Source of the DNA: Sesamum alatum
Lineage: Eukaryota > Streptophyta > Magnoliopsida > Lamiales > Pedaliaceae
DNA: 64,000 nucleotides
Reading direction: 5' to 3'
NCBI GenBank assembly: GCA_034509735.1
Contig: JACGWO010000005.1
Location: 12,727,692-12,791,691 of the forward strand
Shown: piece by piece, positions 55,588 to 64,000 of the stretch
How the letters are laid out: each line of letters begins with the position of its first letter
Numbering within the stretch: the stretch's first letter is position 1
Translations under genes and position numbers: made by a program
Notes under the pieces: model-generated
The model's input: the letters and a program-made list of their open reading frames with translations, nothing else
Database searches by the model: none
What the model was told of the DNA's origin: nothing

Positions 55588-57813
55588 TGTTGGAATAGGT
55601 GACCAGAAAGCCAATGGGTTTGGCAATTTGTAACCTATCCGACAACTTGATGTGAATGTAATATTATTATGTGATGAATAAAGTGAGTGTTCGTCACTAT
55701 TGGTACCTACTTTGTTGTGCTCACTTTACATTTGTTAAAACGGTGTTTAACTTATATCGCAACAAAGCCCACAGACCATGGATAACAACTCGTGCAGTTG
55801 GGCCACGCATTGGATGGTGGTCATGAAACCAACTGATTAAGAGTTGGGTCTGAAACGTTCCAAGTCGAGGACCTCGAGATAGGGCATCGAGAGTCCTATT
55901 GAGACTTGCGTCAAGAGTCGTGTTCATTGGATGAGTGCCGTGTTTCATCGGCGACAGGCGTGGGACGCCTACACGATCTTGATGGGTTGGTCGACTGGGG
56001 TCGAGCCGACTGGACTGACTCGCGGGGATCATCATATGGAAGCCTTGGAGGCTTGGTCGGTATGATTGGATTCCCCGGTTCCGATAGTACAGGAGTAATC
56101 CTCAGACTTGAGGAATCATGGCAGTCACGTGCACAGGACGGCTGTATCTTGGATCTGGCGAGAGGTGATCATTCTGTAAGATGATCATTATAAGCCTTGT
56201 CCAGTGCAGTCGGAATGTGTAGCAAGGACGGTGGATTCCAAGAAGAGGATCCATCCCCTGTCAGTATATGACAGAGGTATCTCCCATGCACTCGGAGACA
56301 CGTACATGCTGTTTGAAGCTGTGGCCACAGTGGTTGGTCGAACAGGGAATGGTTTCCTGTGTCGATGCAATGAAGCATACGTAGTCTCGAGTATTAAGCA
56401 TAGATGCCTAGTCAAGGATGGGAACCGACGCCCAATTCCACACCCTAGACTAAGGCCGGGAGACGGTAGACGGAAGGATCGTACCCGTACGGAATCGGCG
56501 CCTAAATGTTCACGCCAATTCACCTAGTCTCTAGTGCCATGGACCGTTGCTAGACGGCCACCCATGGTAACGGGCCCTTGTGGGACACGGGCCCAAGTCT
56601 AGCTGAGGGTGAACCTAAAGGGTCACACACAAATCACCGAGGAGGTTGAGAGATCGACTTGGAGTCAATCTCGAAGGATAAAATAAGTAATTGGATTACT
56701 TAAGGGAAAGTCCATTGGATGGACGGGCCGATATTGTATCGGGCTTTCATTTAATCGGTAAATTGGATTTTCGATTAAATATGGAAAGTTGAGATGTTGA
56801 GACGTTGGATCTTTTAATTGGATTAAAAGATCAACGGGAATAATTTAAGTGGACATTAAATTGGATTTAATATTGGGTTCGTCGTAATTGGATTACGATA
56901 AAACCCGGTCCGTTAGATTATACCCGAGAGGAGAAATAATTCCTAATTTGGAATAGGAAGAAGTTGGACTTCTTCCCTTAATTAAACATAGCCGACATGC
57001 TCCCTTGGAGGAAGCAAAATCAGCCATGTTGCATGCTAGGTGGTATGTTGACTTGTCTCTTTTGGAAAGAGACAAATCAACTCCAATCAAGCTCTTCCCT
57101 TTTGGTATGATTTGATCATACCATAAATTTTGGTAGGCTTGATTGAAGAATTGATGGTGATTGATTGAAATGAATCTAGACATCCTTGGATGAACCTAGA
57201 CACATTCCAATAATCACATTAATTATGTATATATATTAGAATATACAACACCTAGCATAAGTGATTCATTATTCATCTTTTTCTAGGAAAAAGAGAAGAC
57301 AAAAATCCTCTCCTCTCTCTCAATTTTCGTGCTCCCTCCCTCTCTTACACTTGTGTTCTTCACTTGATTTTGAATCAAGAAGAAGAACAAAGTAAGTTTA
57401 AGAGAACACTAATTCATAGTGTTCTTCTCTTAAACCGATTCCTTCCTAAACCCGTTCTTTTCTAGCAAGAAGAACGTGTGTTTATTCCGGTGTGGTGTGG
57501 ATCACCTTTGGAGAATCCATACGTTTGGATTTCGTGAGCATTCCGGAGAAGGAACAACGCTAGTAGCCGGGAGCATACGCTAAACAATCAAAGGTAACGG
57601 TTTATTACGCTTTGATTGATTCCATTTATATATCTATGCCCTATGTGTTTAAATATATGTTTTAATATTTACACATCCTACATCGAACGCCCGGTTGAGC
57701 ACCCAAGGGTACACCCCTTGGGATTCGCGTATTTTGAATTTGATTTAAATTTACGCAATTTCTCGCCTTTCTCGCTTCCGCTCGCGCTCCCGGGCGGATC
57801 CGCTTGTCCTTCA
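55588..57813 (+). repeat. 3' LTR of the copia element
   Basis: Nearly identical to 47929-50161. Visible differences include the absence of a gaaat-type 5 bp stretch near 57172, shorter T runs near 57650, and about 15 single substitutions, mostly transitions. It is followed by aaaat, the target duplication. Confidence 0.96.
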
Positions 57814-57818
57814 AAAAT

Positions 57819-58563
57819 AACATAGAAAAAAACTCAGGTATGATTCATTCCGACTATCATCAGTACCACCATCACCTAAACCTTCACTCGCAATACGGCG
57901 GACTTCATCATCTAACCCTCCAATTGAATTTATATGTTTGTCTATATACATTTAACTATATGTTCACTTTGTTGCTAAAATTAGGGAATGGTTTGTAGTG
58001 GCTCCATTGCAATAGTGATGGTGGAGGAAGATTTGAGAGAAGAGAAGTAGGGATGTGTGAGAGAGAAAGAAAAACCGACATGGCCTGGTGTAAGTTGCAA
58101 GAGTTTTTTTTTTATTTTATGACGAGCGATAAACTATTAATGTGAAAGTACAATAATGTTTTTAAAGCGATCAATTGCTATTACAATATTCAGTGCACAG
58201 TATGACAACATCCATTCAGTTCACAGTATAACAACAAATCCAACTCTACCAACACCAATCAAAGGAATAATCATCCTATAACTTAAACAACTCCTTATAT
58301 TCATAGTACTCGAACCCACGACCTCTTAGTTGTGGGACCTCAACCTTACCACTCGAGCAAGGGATCATCGATAAGTTGCAAGAGTTAAAAGATGGTGGTT
58401 GAGATAATTAAGGAGAAAATTATTTTAAAAATTTCAACTAAATGCTTAGTTTCTTCTTCTTCTTCGTCTTCTTTTTTTTTTTTTTTAATTTGGTGGTCAG
58501 TATTAACGGTAAAATTGACATATAAATATTTGGTGTAGCGGTATCAGAACTGTCCTTTTGTGA
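57819..58563. other. Flanking DNA with possible 5' end of a minus-strand gene
   Basis: On the minus strand a pyrimidine-rich stretch (58075-58010: ctttctctctcacac, cttctcttctctc) is followed by ATG GAG CCA at 58007, which stops after eight codons. Nearer the copia, 57930-57840 reads GGLDDEVRRIASEGLGDGG. These could be a 5' untranslated region and an exon of the gene whose end is at 47605-47870, but phase does not link them. The rest is AT-rich with no recognised feature. Confidence 0.25.
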
Positions 58564-58564
58564 G

Positions 58565-59100
58565 TGTAAGACCCTTTTTTATAATAGTATAGATATATAT
58601 ATATATATAATATCAATACATTATATATCGATAGATTAAGTAAATACAATTTATAACAATATTTTAAAAAATTGTATAATTTATAAATGAATACAATCTA
58701 TAATAATTTAACAATAAAAAATCAAAAACCTCTTGAAGGAAACAAATTTAAATTAAAATTCAAACTAACAAGAATTTAAAATTTAAAACCCGCCAAATAC
58801 ATTATATATTAATTGATAAAAAAATATAATTTATAACCACATTTTAGCAACTGGTGCCTTCATATATTTCTTTTTAACAAAAAAGTCCAAAAGAGATTAA
58901 AGAAACATGGAGAAAAGGAGAAATAAATAGATGACGGAAAAATGTCCCTCCACATTGAAAAAGTACAAGCAAAGTTTAAGCACTTTCTCATAGCTTAAGC
59001 ACTTTCTCATTGTCCCACATTGAAAAAATATAAGACAAACTTAATACAATTGAGATTATAAATATGGTGATAGTTGTTTGAGTAATAGTCCATGAAGCGA
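58565..59100. repeat. Dispersed repeat, second copy of the 14283-14956 family
   Basis: The stretches cattatatatcgatagatt, tacaatttataacaa and aaaaacctcttgaaggaaac match 14400-14540. attgtcccacattgaaaaa near 59005 and the following tataaatatgg match the tandem unit at 14591-14810. Only one or two units are present here. Confidence 0.65.
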
Positions 59101-59167
59101 TTGTCTATCTCTTTTTCCCTTTTTTTTTTCGCATTTGTTGTTTTTCTTTGTTTGTGTGTTTAACTAT

Positions 59168-60133
59168 AGGGTTAGTTGCAATTTTCGTCCTGTAATTGTA
59201 GGTATTTAGCGTTTTGGTCCTTTAAGTTTCTAAGTCCATCTTTACTTTCCCGGAAAACACATGATTAAATGCCTAATCCTACATTATTTGATGTTTACTT
59301 CATTTTTAGTCGGCCCGACTAAAATCCTATTGGCCCGTGACTTCTCCTGACAATCTCCTGATTGTCATCCGTGCCCCCCCCCCCTAAAATTAAGTTATCC
59401 GGTTCCCCTCCTCCAATGACAATAATTGAAATTGCCATTTTTGTCCTCTACTTTTCAGAACATTTTTCCATTTCACCCCAAAAGTAAAGTTATTTACAAT
59501 ACTCACCCACCACTTGATTTGACAAGACCTTGCAATGAATTTCTTGACCATAATGTGTTGTCTTGCTTCTTTATTGCTCTTCAGCAGTTTTTGCGTAGGG
59601 TAAAGAATTTGAAAACTTGGTTGGAGGATTTCTCCAAGCTCCGTCCACACAACTCCGTCAAGCATTTTACTTCGTCGATGAAACAAGGTACACGTTTGAT
59701 CTGTCTTCCCTCTGTTTTATGTTAACAAAACCAATTTCCAGAAGGAAACTGATGGCATAAGGCCGCGATCCGAATGAGTTAGCCATGACGGACTGAGCCG
59801 AACTGCTGGTTTCGGAGTGGAGTTCACCGGCGACAGAGATGAAAGTGAAGGGAAAAGGAGTGCAGGGGAAATATGAACAAAGATGAACAAAACTTGTGCA
59901 TGGAGTGTTCTTCACTCAAGATGTCAAGTCACACTTTTTGGCAAGGGTGAATTTGTAATTGCACAAATAATACATTATTTTATTACACAACTTTTGAGGA
60001 CTATCATCATTTAGTCCAAAATATGATTTGGTAAGTAAACAAAAAAATTGACTAATCACATAGTCACTTATCACCCCCATAATCACCATTTAATCAATCC
60101 CTATTTAATCACGTCCAAGGAAGTAAAGATGGC
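59168..60133. mobile_element. Inverted-repeat element carrying a gene fragment (Pack-MULE-like)
   Basis: The left end agggttagttgcaattttcg with ttggtcctttaagtttc and ccatctttactttccc is partly mirrored by ...ggaagtaaagatgg at the right (about 60118-60133). Beyond that the right arm is cut, apparently by the next element. The interior (59430-59920) has exon-like DNA on the minus strand. Gene fragments captured between such inverted repeats are typical of Pack-MULEs. The right boundary and target duplication could not be fixed. Confidence 0.5.
59507..59915 (-). pseudogene. Captured gene fragment inside the inverted-repeat element
   Basis: A minus-strand ATG (about 59804) begins MANSFGSRPYAISFLLE after a C/T-rich leader. 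Further on, one frame reads QIKRVPCFIDEVKCLTELC and SNQVFKFFTLRKNC, followed by a TGA, then RAIKKQDNTLWSRNS. It ends at a strong donor GGTGG/GTGAGT (59507/59506). The protein was not recognised. The mix of exon-like frame, donor site and one stop suggests a partial, decaying copy of a plant gene. Confidence 0.4.
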
Positions 60134-60164
60134 CTAAGGTAATAAATAGTCCTTTAACTTTTCA

Positions 60165-60558
60165 GTTAATTGCAATTTTCGTCCTGTAATTATAGGTATT
60201 TGGAGTTTTAGTCTTTTAAATTTTTAGGGTAGCAAAATAGTCCTTTAACTTTTCAATTTTTGCGATTTTCGTCCTCTGTTCACTAGATTTTTTATAACTT
60301 TCCGAAATAATGGCACGCGATGAGGTTGATTGTCTTCTTGAGTGATACCACATTCAGGCATTGCCCCTTCTTCCGGCGAGTTTAAAAGCCTCACACGTGA
60401 ATTGTGTGTCATTATTTCGGCGAGTTTTTAAACAATCCGGCGATCAAAGGATGAAAATCGCGAGAATTAAAAAGTTAAAGGACTATTTTGCTACCCTAGA
60501 AACTTAAAGGACCAAAACGCCAAATGCCTATAGTTACAGGACGAAAATTGCAATTAAC
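60165..60558. mobile_element. Fold-back MITE
   Basis: The left arm gttaattgcaattttcgtcc... and right arm ...ggacgaaaattgcaattaac pair over more than 100 bp, including tttagggtagcaaaatagtcc and its complement. It shares its outer ends with the element at 59168, so both belong to one family. Confidence 0.75.
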
Positions 60559-60639
60559 CCTTTAACTCTAATATTTTTTTAGTGGAATATATGTTTGATT
60601 AATGAAATATACATTTCACTATATCATTTATTTTTTTAA

Positions 60640-60723
60640 TAAAAAAGAATGAAATCGGGTTGACTGGTTACCGGGCTAGGCCGGGTATGATCGGTTCGCG
60701 CCGGGTTTAATCGAGGAGTTTTT
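60640..60723. repeat. ccggg/ggttcgc-rich repeat end left of the small copia element
   Basis: The tract ggttgactggttaccggg with ccgggtatgatcggttc resembles the complement of 62160-62215 (cccgaccaaaaccctggccgg, cggatcagtcggtcggg). The two halves probably made one fold-back repeat before the copia derivative inserted between them. Confidence 0.45.
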
Positions 60724-61109
60724 TGTTGAATTATATACATTAGATACATAGTCAAAAGTCTAGAATACACGACTCGTGTATTTGGATAAATACATGAATG
60801 TGTCCCTTCATATTATTGGATGAATGCATATGAATTAATGTAATGCACGCATGTCTTTTAGTTTTGATGAACTTATTTATGAGGAAAGTTTGACGGTGTA
60901 TTTGTATAAGTATAAATACCCCATATGTTGGAGTCATTTTTCTACACCAATAAAGTGAGAAAAAGTTAAGAAGTATTTTTTAGTTATCCTCCAATCTCCT
61001 CTTGTGTATTTTGAGTGATATATGCTCTCCATTTGCTAACAAAGTGGTATAAGAGCTAATTTATTTGGAGACCAAAGCTTAAAGAAAAATATCAAACGGA
61101 ACACCATTT

Positions 61110-61500
61110 ATAGTTCCGGCCTTCACCAAGAAAATTATGATAATTGGTGTATAAGGATGAAAGCTTTTCTTGGAGCCTATGAAGTATGGGACTTTGTGGA
61201 AAGAGGTGTTGAAGAAAACAACGCAAAGAAAAAAGATCAAAAGGCACTCACACTTATTCATCAAGGTTTACATGAAAAGATGTTTGAGAAGATTGTTGTG
61301 GCAACGACCTCCAAGGATGCATGAAAATTCTTTAAGCTTCTTTTAAAGGTGCTGACAAAGTAAAGAAAGTGTGTCTCCAAAGGGGTGAATTTGAATCTCT
61401 TCACATGAAGGATTCTGAATCCATTTTGGATTATATGTCAAGAGTTTTGGCTATTACAATCAAATGAAGAGATATGGAGAGGACATGAAGGATGATCGGA
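61110..61500 (+). pseudogene. gag: Gag of the small copia derivative
   Basis: Reads HQENYDNWCIRMKAFLGAYE, VWDFVERGVEENNAKKKDQK and ALTLIHQGLHEKMFEKIV in one frame, matching the DUF4219/UBN2 Gag type. A TGA near 61322 falls where relatives have Trp (TGG). After a shift come [20 protein letters not shown] and RVLAITIK. It breaks off after a KDDRIV-like stretch, where the deletion joins it to RNase H. No zinc knuckle remains. Confidence 0.82.
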
Positions 61501-61823
61501 TCGTTGCAGTTACTTCTTGTGTTTGTCATGCTATTTGATTGAGAGGTTTGTTGAAAGAACTTAATTTTCAACAAAGGGATTCAATGGAGATTTATGTGGA
61601 TAATAAGTCTGCTATAATGTTGGCCAAGAGTCCAGTTGTTCATGATAGGAGCAAGTATATTGATATGAAGTATCATTTTATTCGAGAATGCATATCGACG
61701 AAGGAAGTGAAGTTTGAGTACGTGAAGTCACAAGACCAAATTGCGGATATCTTCAAAAATGCTTTGAAGTTTGATGTTTTCAAGAAATTGTGTTTTTCAC
61801 TTGGAGTGATGGATCTAGTTTAA
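61501..61823 (+). pseudogene. RNase H, C-terminal part, of the small copia derivative
   Basis: AVTSCVCHAI, a TGA (61539-61541; Trp in relatives), then LRGLLKELNFQQ, IYVDNKSAIMLAKSPVVHDR, SKYIDMKYHFIREC and KSQDQIADIF with LGVMDLV. It ends at TAA 61821-61823, two bases before the polypurine tract. The catalytic Asp of YVDNKSA is present. The N-terminal half of the domain, with the first Asp, is deleted. Confidence 0.88.
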
Positions 61824-62226
61824 GGGGGAGTGTTGAATTATATAAACTAGATACATGTCAAAAGTTTAGAATATGTTATTCATGTATTTTAAATACATGA
61901 ATGTGCTACTTCATATTATTGGATGAATGCATAGGAACTAATGTAACGCATGCATGTCTTTTAGTTTTTGATGAACTTATTTCTTAGGAGAGTTTGAAGG
62001 GTGTATTTGTGTAAGTATAAATACCCTATATGTAGGAGTCATTTTTGTACACCAAAAAAGTGAGAAAAGTTAAGAAGTATTTTTTGAGTTATCCTCCAAT
62101 CTCCTCTTGTGTATTTTGAGTGATATATGTTCTCCATTTGCTAAAAAAATTTACCCCATGAACCCGACCAAAACCCTGGCCGGTTCCCAATCGGATCAGT
62201 CGGTCGGGTGCAGGTTTGAAAAAATA

Positions 62227-62757
62227 TTGGTTTTGGTTTATATCAAGAAAAAAAGATTAATTATATCAAGTTGGACTTAATAAATCCATGTTTTTTTATC
62301 TTACGTAGTTGCATGATGATGCGGCCCCCATTCCTGTAGTTGACACGCAAATGTGAAACTTCTTAAATAAGGGAAAGCTGTGAGCACTACTAAGTATAAT
62401 GATCCCTATCGAATGGGACGCCTAGCGTAAACAAGCAAATGTGGAGCGCATTGATGAAACATTTACATAGATGTATGATGGGTCGTACTTGATGTTGACT
62501 ACCATATGGCGGCCATTCAACGGGAACATATGAGAAAAGCGAAGCAAAATAACTTGAAGGCTTCATTTGATGAAATTAGTAAATGTTGCCCACCTTATGT
62601 AGTATTTATGGACTCGCAAACCGGACATGGAATATTTGCATTTGGACAGTATACTAAAAAATATGATTTCTCAATTTTCTATGAGAGGCTGATGAAATTT
62701 TGATAAAATAGTGGATTCATCTATAGATAAAGCCCATTTTATAGATGTGATAAAGCC
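62227..62757 (+). other. Unassigned DNA with a 65-codon open frame
   Basis: An ATG at 62506 opens MAAIQREHMRKAKQNNLKAS... and stops at 62703. The peptide has a Cys-Cys-Pro-Pro and SQTGHGIFAFGQY in its second half. Amino-acid use looks protein-like, but the family was not recognised and the frame upstream has stops. It may be an exon remnant. The right end repeats gataaagccc(a/t) twice (62727 and 62749), next to the LINE tail. Confidence 0.3.
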
Positions 62758-64000
62758 CTTTTTTTTTTAATTTTCTAGCGATGATATCATTAAAATAAAC
62801 AAAAGCAACATTGTCCAATCCAAAACAGAACAACAGAAAACAATAAAGCCGCAAAGACTAATACAAAACTAAACACGAGTCTAAGCCTAACCTGTTAAAA
62901 CAAAGAAACCAAACTATAACCTATAGAAACAGAAATTCCATAAGCTGACTAACACAAAACAAATCAAAACAGAAACAACAAATTTAACTCAAGAACTTCT
63001 GCTGCCTACCGACAATCTTATCCTACGCAGTACTTCTTGATATTTATTCAACAGCATCATGGCTTGGTTCCAAGCATCCCAGACATCACTCTCTTTCCCT
63101 TCCATAAGTCTTTTACATCTCAAGTTCCACAGGGCCCAACAAGTCATGAAGAATATATTTTGAGTTTCTACATTGACATTGTTCAACAAATGTATGACCC
63201 ACGCCGCAGCAGCACCAGACCAAACAGAAACAATGTTCCATGCAACATGCGACACTGCCCACATCAACCGCGCCAACGAACACTCAAACAGCACATGCCT
63301 AATAGATTCCACAGCACAACCACATGCACCACAACTAGGAATAACCCCTGCATTGCGTCGGAACAACCTGTCAAGCGTAGGCAGGGATTCGGTACAAAGG
63401 CGCCACATGAAGACACAAACTTACGATGGAATATGTGCTGCCCACAGTATATTCCACTTATTTTTACCATCACTACCTAACCCCAGTCCCTCCCCGGAAG
63501 ATGATGCCTCCACTCTCTCACGACAAAGAACAACTTGTTTATAAGCACTATGCATCGAAAAAACAACCCTCTCTATGGAATCTCCACCGCCATCCCCCCT
63601 CTCCGCCTCCCTCTTCCTCACCCACCCAAACACAACCCTCCCTCAACAAATCTCAAGCCCCAAGGATACTCTTCCATGTCCAAGAAGGTCTCACTCCCCT
63701 TGCCGCCTCCCAAAAGACCAATTAGGAAAATATTTTACCTTGATAACTCGACTAAGTAACAAATACGGACGGGAAATAATACGCCAACCCTGTTTTGCTA
63801 ATAACGCTACATTGAACTCCCTCAACCGTCTAAACCCCAACCCCCCTTTTGAGCGAGGCCGATACAACTTGGACCATGCCACCCAATGTGTCCTCCTCTC
63901 CCCTCTATTATGCCACCAAAAACCTGTCGAAATTGGCTCCAATTGCTGCAGTAAATAGTTAGGAAGCTGAAAACACGACATAGTATATATCGGAATCGAT
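62758..64000 (-). mobile_element. 3' end of a LINE (non-LTR retrotransposon), broken
   Basis: On the minus strand the element ends in a poly(A) tail (plus-strand T run at 62758-62768). Its ORF2 C-terminus lies upstream. 63981-63691 reads GFWWHNRGERRTHWVAWSKL, KGGLGFRRLREFNVALLAKQ and GWRIISRPYLLLSRVIKVKYF, typical of the region after RT. 63408-62989 reads MWRLCTESLPTLDRLFRRN, CGACGCAVESIRHVLFEC and ARLMWAVSHVAWN, the zf-RVT zinc domain. Between them the frame is broken. The RT itself would lie beyond the right edge of the window. Similar blocks occur in plant L1-type LINEs. Confidence 0.88.

Larger units (their letters stand above)
47929..57813 (+). mobile_element. Ty1/copia element with near-identical LTRs, defective pol
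   Basis: LTRs of 2233 bp (47929-50161) and 2226 bp (55588-57813) have TG...CA ends, and a perfect 5 bp target duplication aaaat flanks the element (47924-47928 and 57814-57818). It holds a tRNA-iMet primer binding site, a 1.8 kb leader, gag, protease, integrase, half of RT, a decayed RNase H and a polypurine tract. The order integrase before RT marks copia. Only about 15 substitutions and three small indels separate the LTRs by eye, so insertion was recent. The sublineage (Tork or Angela-like) is a guess. Confidence 0.96.
60724..62146 (+). mobile_element. Small copia deletion derivative (gag joined to RNase H)
   Basis: LTRs 60724-61041 and 61832-62146 (about 318 and 315 bp) start TGTTGAATTATATA and end tttgctaaca (mutated to ctaaaa at the right). 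A primer binding site with one change (tggtataagagc, 61045-61056) and a polypurine tract (aaggggga, 61823-61830) are in place. The interior is only 790 bp: a broken Gag, then directly the C-terminal RNase H. No matching 5 bp target duplication was found. LTRs each carry a tataaatacccc word (60914, 62019) that may be the TATA box. Confidence 0.88.

Noticed and set aside
1..64000. tRNA, rRNA or microRNA genes
   Set aside because: No tRNA box A/B pair, rRNA segment or clear precursor hairpin was recognised by eye; primer binding sites match only tRNA 3' ends. A tRNAscan-SE or Infernal run would be decisive.

Overview
This window is plant nuclear DNA from a repeat-rich, AT-rich part of a flowering plant genome, probably a eudicot; the species cannot be named from the sequence. 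Almost all of it is transposable element. No intact host gene was found. One possible remnant of a host gene, split by an insertion, lies at 47605-47870.

Layout. 1-9907: two minus-strand Ty1/copia-type elements that kept their long terminal repeats (LTRs) but no polymerase. One still carries a broken gag, so they look like TR-GAG-type non-autonomous elements. 9908-10693: LTR scraps. 10694-13250: the helicase half of a dead Helitron (minus strand), split by a Mutator-like inverted-repeat element at 11607-12978. 13251-16067: low-complexity DNA, a dispersed repeat and a hairpin element. 16068-20057: a solo LTR with a second, opposite-strand solo LTR inside it. 20058-21637: unassigned sequence.

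21915-47546: a large Ty3/gypsy complex. A partial internal region (21915-25202) shares an LTR with an almost full-length Tat-type element (25203-47546) that has gag, protease, RT, two RNases H and integrase. Downstream of pol, on the opposite strand, this element carries a plant mobile domain (PMD) gene with a visible intron. A second gypsy element, a chromodomain-bearing Tekay/Del-type chromovirus (34117-43030, target site duplication AACAC), is inserted in that PMD gene.

47929-57813: a young-looking copia element with nearly identical 2.2 kb LTRs, target site duplication AAAAT, a GC-rich leader and a pol that lacks the first half of RT. 57819-62757: dispersed repeats, two fold-back elements (one apparently carrying a gene fragment) and a small copia deletion derivative (60724-62146). 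62758-64000: the 3' end of a minus-strand LINE.

How they relate. Nesting gives relative order: the chromovirus is younger than the Tat element, the minus-strand solo LTR is younger than its host LTR, and the Mutator-like element is younger than the Helitron. No element here has a complete set of working proteins. Copies such as the young copia must have been moved by proteins supplied elsewhere in the genome.
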